From: an uncultured Prevotella sp.
Lineage (GTDB): Bacteria; Bacteroidota; Bacteroidia; Bacteroidales; Bacteroidaceae
Length of the DNA stretch: 9,639 nucleotides
NCBI GenBank assembly: GCA_905234355.1
Contig: CAJOHP010000145.1
Location: 1-9,639, forward strand
Direction of reading: 5' to 3'
Position 1 is the stretch's first letter. Each line of letters opens with the position of its first letter. The translations under genes and the position numbers were made by a program. The notes under the pieces are model-generated. The model searched no databases and was not told the DNA's origin. It worked only from the letters and a program-made list of their open reading frames with translations. Of this stretch, positions 7,688 through 9,639 are shown piece after piece.

Positions 7688-7759
7688 GCCCTGATAGTTA
7701 AATGGATATAACAAGGCTCTCCTAAAGCTTAGTTCCGAGTTCGATTCTCGGTCGGGGTA
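7688..7759 (+). tRNA. tRNA-Arg (anticodon CCU)
   Basis: A full 72-base cloverleaf. The acceptor GCCCTGA/TCGGGGT contains G-U pairs, including position 1-72. The D-arm is GTTA/TAAC with loop AATGGATA, the anticodon arm AGGCT-CTCCTAA-AGCTT gives anticodon CCT, there is a 4-base variable loop, and the T-arm is CCGAG-TTCGATT-CTCGG. The discriminator is A. CCA is not encoded (CCT follows). It reads AGG codons and lies at the edge of an AT-rich accessory stretch; tRNA 3' ends are common integration sites. Confidence 0.95.
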
Positions 7760-7813
7760 CCTAAAGGTAGAAAACAGCGGAAAACAAAAGAAAAGGAAGC
7801 GGTTAAAAGCATT

Positions 7814-7855
7814 AAAAATCAGGCGGTTACATCAATCGTCTGATTTTCTTTTACT
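7814..7855 (+). terminator. Intrinsic terminator after tRNA-Arg
   Basis: AAAATCAG (7815-7822) pairs perfectly with CTGATTTT (7840-7847), and wobble and GC pairs extend the stem inward by about 4. The T-rich TTTTCTTTTACTTT follows. Position and form fit a Rho-independent terminator for the tRNA transcript. Confidence 0.7.
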
Positions 7856-7931
7856 TTCCTAAAACACCCTTATTTTCCCAATTTTGGTTAAAAACTACAC
7901 TTTTTCTACACCCTAATTGAATTCTTTTTAT

Positions 7932-7939
7932 TACCTTTG
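7932..7939 (+). promoter_or_regulatory. Candidate -7 element before the 28-codon frame
   Basis: TACCTTTG matches the -7 consensus exactly, but no clear -33 TTTG lies at the usual 19-21 bases upstream; only a T-run about 25 bases away. It sits 28 bases before an ATG with a purine-rich leader (AAAAGAGATG). Confidence 0.45.
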
Positions 7940-7967
7940 CAGACAGGTGAAACCAAAAGAAAAAGAG

Positions 7968-8054
7968 ATGGCAGAAAAAGGGAAAAATGCACTTTTGATC
8001 GAGCCAGGTAATCCCCGTCTGCTCAAAGCACCTGTAAAGGACACCTCAATCTAA
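7968..8054 (+). CDS. Small orphan reading frame (28 codons), possible gene remnant
   Basis: An ATG with a purine-rich leader and an exact -7 motif upstream opens a 28-residue frame (MAEKGKNALLIEPGNPRLLK...). It ends in TAA at 8052-8054, overlapping the 3' end of the convergent toxin gene by 9 bases. I do not recognise the peptide. It could be a genuine small protein, or the preserved 5' end of a longer gene cut off when the toxin-antitoxin pair arrived. The promoter motif is better evidence than the peptide itself. Confidence 0.35.
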   Translation: MAEKGKNALLIEPGNPRLLKAPVKDTSI

Positions 8055-8345
8055 CCGTTTTAACTCTTTCTCTACCTTCTTTGTATATACCTGTCCTCGA
8101 GAGACAAGGTACTGGAACATTACAGTGTCATCAACAATCTCCACATGAAATGTGAAGATTGCTCGGTACCCACCAATGCGGATGCGGTATACCGAATGAT
8201 AACCGACAAGACGGATGCAGTCAGTTATGTCTTCAATGCCTTGAGCTGCTTTGACTTCCTTGATGACATCGAGGACACTATCAAGTTGTTTGCCGGATAG
8301 CCGTTCTACCGCCTTGGAAAAACTCTTCGAGAACTTGACTTTCAT
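8046..8345 (-). CDS. RelE/ParE-family toxin of a type II toxin-antitoxin pair
   Basis: The product is 99 residues, the usual RelE/ParE size. The N-terminal strand and helix (MKVKFSKSFSKAVERL) are followed by the core YRIRIGGYRAIF (residues 53-64) and a C-terminal LVSRGQVYTKKV (80-91), the family's arginine- and tyrosine-bearing strand region. RelE members cleave mRNA on the ribosome and ParE members poison gyrase; the sequence alone does not separate them. Its ATG (8343-8345) overlaps the antitoxin stop as ATGA, so expression is coupled. It ends inside a small convergent frame. Confidence 0.85.
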   Translation of the reverse strand: MKVKFSKSFSKAVERLSGKQLDSVLDVIKEVKAAQGIEDITDCIRLVGYHSVYRIRIGGYRAIFTFHVEIVDDTVMFQYLVSRGQVYTKKVEKELKRLD

Positions 8346-8611
8346 AGATCGTATTTCTTTTCAAAGGCGGCTTGCTCTTCATCACTGAGCATTTCCATGC
8401 CTTCAGGATCCGTTTGCTGCAGATACCTGTATATAGCAGCGTCATCGTATGACTCGACAATCTCATCAAGGCTACTCTCAATGAACTTTTTAAGGTTGGT
8501 GCCACGGCTGGCGGCAATAACAGACAGCCCTCTGAATGTGTCTGGCTTGATGTCTATGACCTTGCGCCTCATTGCGGGCTTAGAGGTCGTTTTCCTAACT
8601 GTTGCTTCCAT
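8342..8611 (-). CDS. Ribbon-helix-helix antitoxin
   Basis: The product is 89 residues from the ATG at 8611 (MEATVRKTTS). A basic N-terminal arm is followed by the RHH core: strand RRKVIDIKP (15-23) and helices DTFRGLSVIAASRG and LKKFIESSLDEIVESY. The acidic C-terminal tail (about 56-89, LSDEEQAAFEKKYDL) would wrap the toxin. Such proteins neutralise the toxin and repress their own promoter as dimers. The frame is open to 8692, but that ATG lies upstream of the mapped promoter, so 8611 is the start. The order antitoxin then toxin, with a 4-base overlap, is standard for type II pairs. Confidence 0.85.
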   Translation of the reverse strand: MEATVRKTTSKPAMRRKVIDIKPDTFRGLSVIAASRGTNLKKFIESSLDEIVESYDDAAIYRYLQQTDPEGMEMLSDEEQAAFEKKYDL

Positions 8612-8630
8612 AATTCTCTGAATTTTGGTG

Positions 8631-8662
8631 CAAATATACATAATATATATGGTATGTACAAA
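8631..8662 (-). promoter_or_regulatory. Toxin-antitoxin promoter with embedded operator-like inverted repeat
   Basis: On the minus strand, TTTG (8662-8659), a 20-base spacer and TATATTTG (8638-8631) match the consensus exactly. On the plus strand, TACATA (8637-8642) and TATGTA (8653-8658) form a 6-bp inverted repeat with a 10-base gap that fills the spacer. This is where a bound RHH antitoxin would block RNA polymerase. Confidence 0.75.
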
Positions 8663-8670
8663 TTTTGAGC

Positions 8671-8820
8671 GGATTATTTTTTCTGTATACATATCTATAT
8701 ATACTTATAAACAAGGATATATATAAACAAGTACGCAAATGTACGTGTGTATATTTAATAATGTATTCACGTTTATATGTGTACGCGTAAACATAAATAC
8801 ACGTCAACATGAATACAAAA
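8671..8820. repeat. AT-rich tract with alternating purine-pyrimidine runs and short direct repeats
   Basis: No credible gene lies here. TATAAACAAG occurs twice (8706-8715, 8722-8731). GTAC occurs at 8731, 8741 and in GTGTACGCG near 8782. Runs of strict purine-pyrimidine alternation include a 15-base run around ATATGTGTACGCGTA. The tract separates the toxin-antitoxin promoter from the divergent zinc-ribbon gene. Confidence 0.6.
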
Positions 8821-8834
8821 AACCAATAGTAGAA

Positions 8835-9320
8835 ATGGAAAAGACAAAGAAATGCCCTTATTGTGGGGAAGAGATTTTAGAGAGTGCTATAAAGTGTAAG
8901 CACTGCGGAGAGTAGTTACAGAAAAAAGAGTCTGAGGGGAATCGTATTCGTCGAAAATGGCGTAATTGGTTTGAGGATCATTTCTGGGAAACGGCAATAC
9001 CAATTATTGCAATGATATGTTTCCTGGGCGTTAAACATTATCTGTCATACAAAAAGAGTCAAACTACTAATGAGACTTTTAGTGGATTGAAAATATGGAA
9101 TGAAAAACAAGCCGCAGAAGAATCAAAGACTCTTTACTTACTAAATAAATCGCCTTGGCACGGTAAAAATACGATTAGTAACAGTGTGGAAGAAGATGGG
9201 TGGAACATCTTAACAAGCGTAACACTTGACGTCACCCGTCCTTTTTTTCGCCGCAAAGGTACTCAAAAAAAAATGAAGCATACAAGGCGGAAATCACCGC
9301 AAGCGAAGATTTTGCATTAG
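8835..9320 (+). pseudogene. Zinc-ribbon membrane protein gene interrupted by an amber codon
   Basis: The ATG at 8835 opens a zinc ribbon with CPYC (Cys7, Cys10) and CKHC (Cys21, Cys24), followed by CGE and an in-frame TAG at 8913-8915. The same frame then stays open for 134 more codons: a basic linker, a hydrophobic helix near residues 52-70 (ETAIPIIAMICFLGV) and a polar C-terminal region. Related small zinc-ribbon proteins usually continue CKHCGEWL, so TGG to TAG is the likely mutation. The end of the frame (from about 9240) is Lys/Arg-rich and runs into A-tracts and a tandem repeat, so the original 3' end may also be lost. Either the 26-residue ribbon or a restart at 9012 could still be made. 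AT-rich codon use sets it apart from the flanking core genes. Confidence 0.7.
9254..9285 (-). promoter_or_regulatory. Orphan leftward promoter motif
   Basis: On the minus strand, a TTG (9285-9283) and a -7 TACCTTTG (9261-9254) are spaced as in the Bacteroidetes consensus. No minus-strand gene begins between here and the antitoxin at 8611, so it would give an antisense transcript across the zinc-ribbon gene, or it is left over from a lost gene. Confidence 0.5.
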
Positions 9321-9343
9321 CTGAGATTTTTTTGCATTAGCTG
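9307..9343. repeat. Tandem duplication AGATTT(n)GCATTAGCTG
   Basis: Two head-to-tail copies, 9307-9323 and 9324-9343, are identical except for three extra T residues in the second. They lie just past the end of the AraC-type gene and contain the stop codon of the broken zinc-ribbon frame. This marks a likely boundary of the AT-rich stretch. Confidence 0.75.
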
Positions 9344-9365
9344 CCAGAAGGGACAGGTGACTGAG

Positions 9366-9639
9366 TTACACTGCCTCTTCGTGCATCCAGGCGGTGACGC
9401 TCTTGTGCATGCGCTGCTTGAAGGCGGCGCTGAAGGTGCTGTAGCTGTTGTAGCCGCTCTCCCGCGCAAGCTGCTGGGCGACGATGGACTTGTGTGCAGC
9501 GGCAAGCTCGCGGTAGCGGGCTATGAAGTGACCGACGCGAAGGTCGTGGATGTATTCATAATAGCTTGTGCCCTGACTGGCGAAATACTGGCTGAGATAG
9601 TAGCGGTTCACGCCGACGGCTACCGAGAGTTGCGACAGG
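9366..9639 (-). CDS. AraC-family transcriptional regulator, C-terminal DNA-binding domain (5' end outside window)
   Basis: The frame is open from the right edge to a TAA at 9366-9368, giving 90 visible residues. They form the paired helix-turn-helix of AraC/XylS proteins: the first around LSQLSVAVGVNRYYLSQYF, the second around QQLARESGYNSYSTFSAAFK, closing with KSVTAWMHEEAV in place of the usual SPxxYR tail. A GTG at 9611 is internal and not the start, because conserved helix residues precede it. The effector or sensor domain is outside the window, so target and signal are unknown. Codon use is GC-rich like the core genes, unlike the stretch to its left. Confidence 0.87.
   Translation of the reverse strand, partial: LSQLSVAVGVNRYYLSQYFASQGTSYYEYIHDLRVGHFIARYRELAAAHKSIVAQQLARESGYNSYSTFSAAFKQRMHKSVTAWMHEEAV

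Noticed and set aside
8160..8175. Possible att repeat of the tRNA 3' end (CTCGGTACC)
   Set aside because: It shares only a few bases with the tRNA end (CTCGGTCGGGGTACC) and lies inside the toxin gene; not a true direct repeat.
8612..8692. Upstream start for the antitoxin (MYTEKIIRSKF)
   Set aside because: It lies upstream of the mapped promoter, so it would not be on the transcript; the extension is encoded by AT-rich promoter DNA.
7968..9345. CRISPR array or retron-like RNA in the AT-rich stretch
   Set aside because: There are no evenly spaced repeats with unique spacers, no reverse transcriptase and no cas gene.

Overview
The window looks like chromosomal DNA of a member of the Bacteroidales, most likely Prevotella-like; genus is not certain. 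The strongest evidence is promoter structure. Several genes are preceded by the Bacteroidetes sigma-ABfr pattern (TTTG, about 20 bases, then TAnnTTTG), and most genes lack a strong Shine-Dalgarno. The protein types agree: a TPR sensor kinase, an LRR lipoprotein and a KefB-type antiporter with tandem USP domains. Most of the DNA is GC-rich. The stretch from about 7760 to 9345 is clearly AT-rich.

Left part (1-2640, minus strand): an LRR lipoprotein gene (2536-1577) with a textbook promoter is followed 36 bases later by a TPR/transmembrane sensor histidine kinase (1540 to the window edge, 3' end missing). The pair probably forms one transcript. Two internal start codons had to be corrected in this window, because the longest reading frames begin upstream of the mapped promoters.

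Middle (2824-6604, plus strand): a promoter that almost touches its start codon drives an apparent operon of a cation:proton antiporter, a LolD-type ABC ATPase and a CvfB-like S1 RNA-binding protein. The antiporter is split by a frameshift at 3730-3732, best explained by loss of 4 bases. The shifted frame stops at a TGA that overlaps an in-frame ATG, so a C-terminal half could still be made by reinitiation. The two operon junctions carry related CCC-rich repeats, and the end of the cvfB-like gene holds two perfect hairpins where it meets a convergent outer-membrane beta-barrel gene (7464-6610).

Right part (7616-9639): tRNA-Arg(CCU) with its own promoter and terminator stands at the edge of the AT-rich accessory stretch. 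That stretch holds a 28-codon orphan reading frame, a type II toxin-antitoxin pair (RHH antitoxin, RelE/ParE toxin) with an inverted repeat inside its promoter, a low-complexity alternating purine-pyrimidine tract, a zinc-ribbon membrane protein gene broken by an amber codon, an orphan leftward promoter and a short tandem repeat. GC-rich sequence resumes with the C-terminal part of an AraC-family regulator that runs off the right edge.

I see no convincing new multi-gene system. The points most worth checking are the split antiporter with its built-in ATGA restart, the LRR lipoprotein-kinase pair, and the decayed island next to the tRNA.
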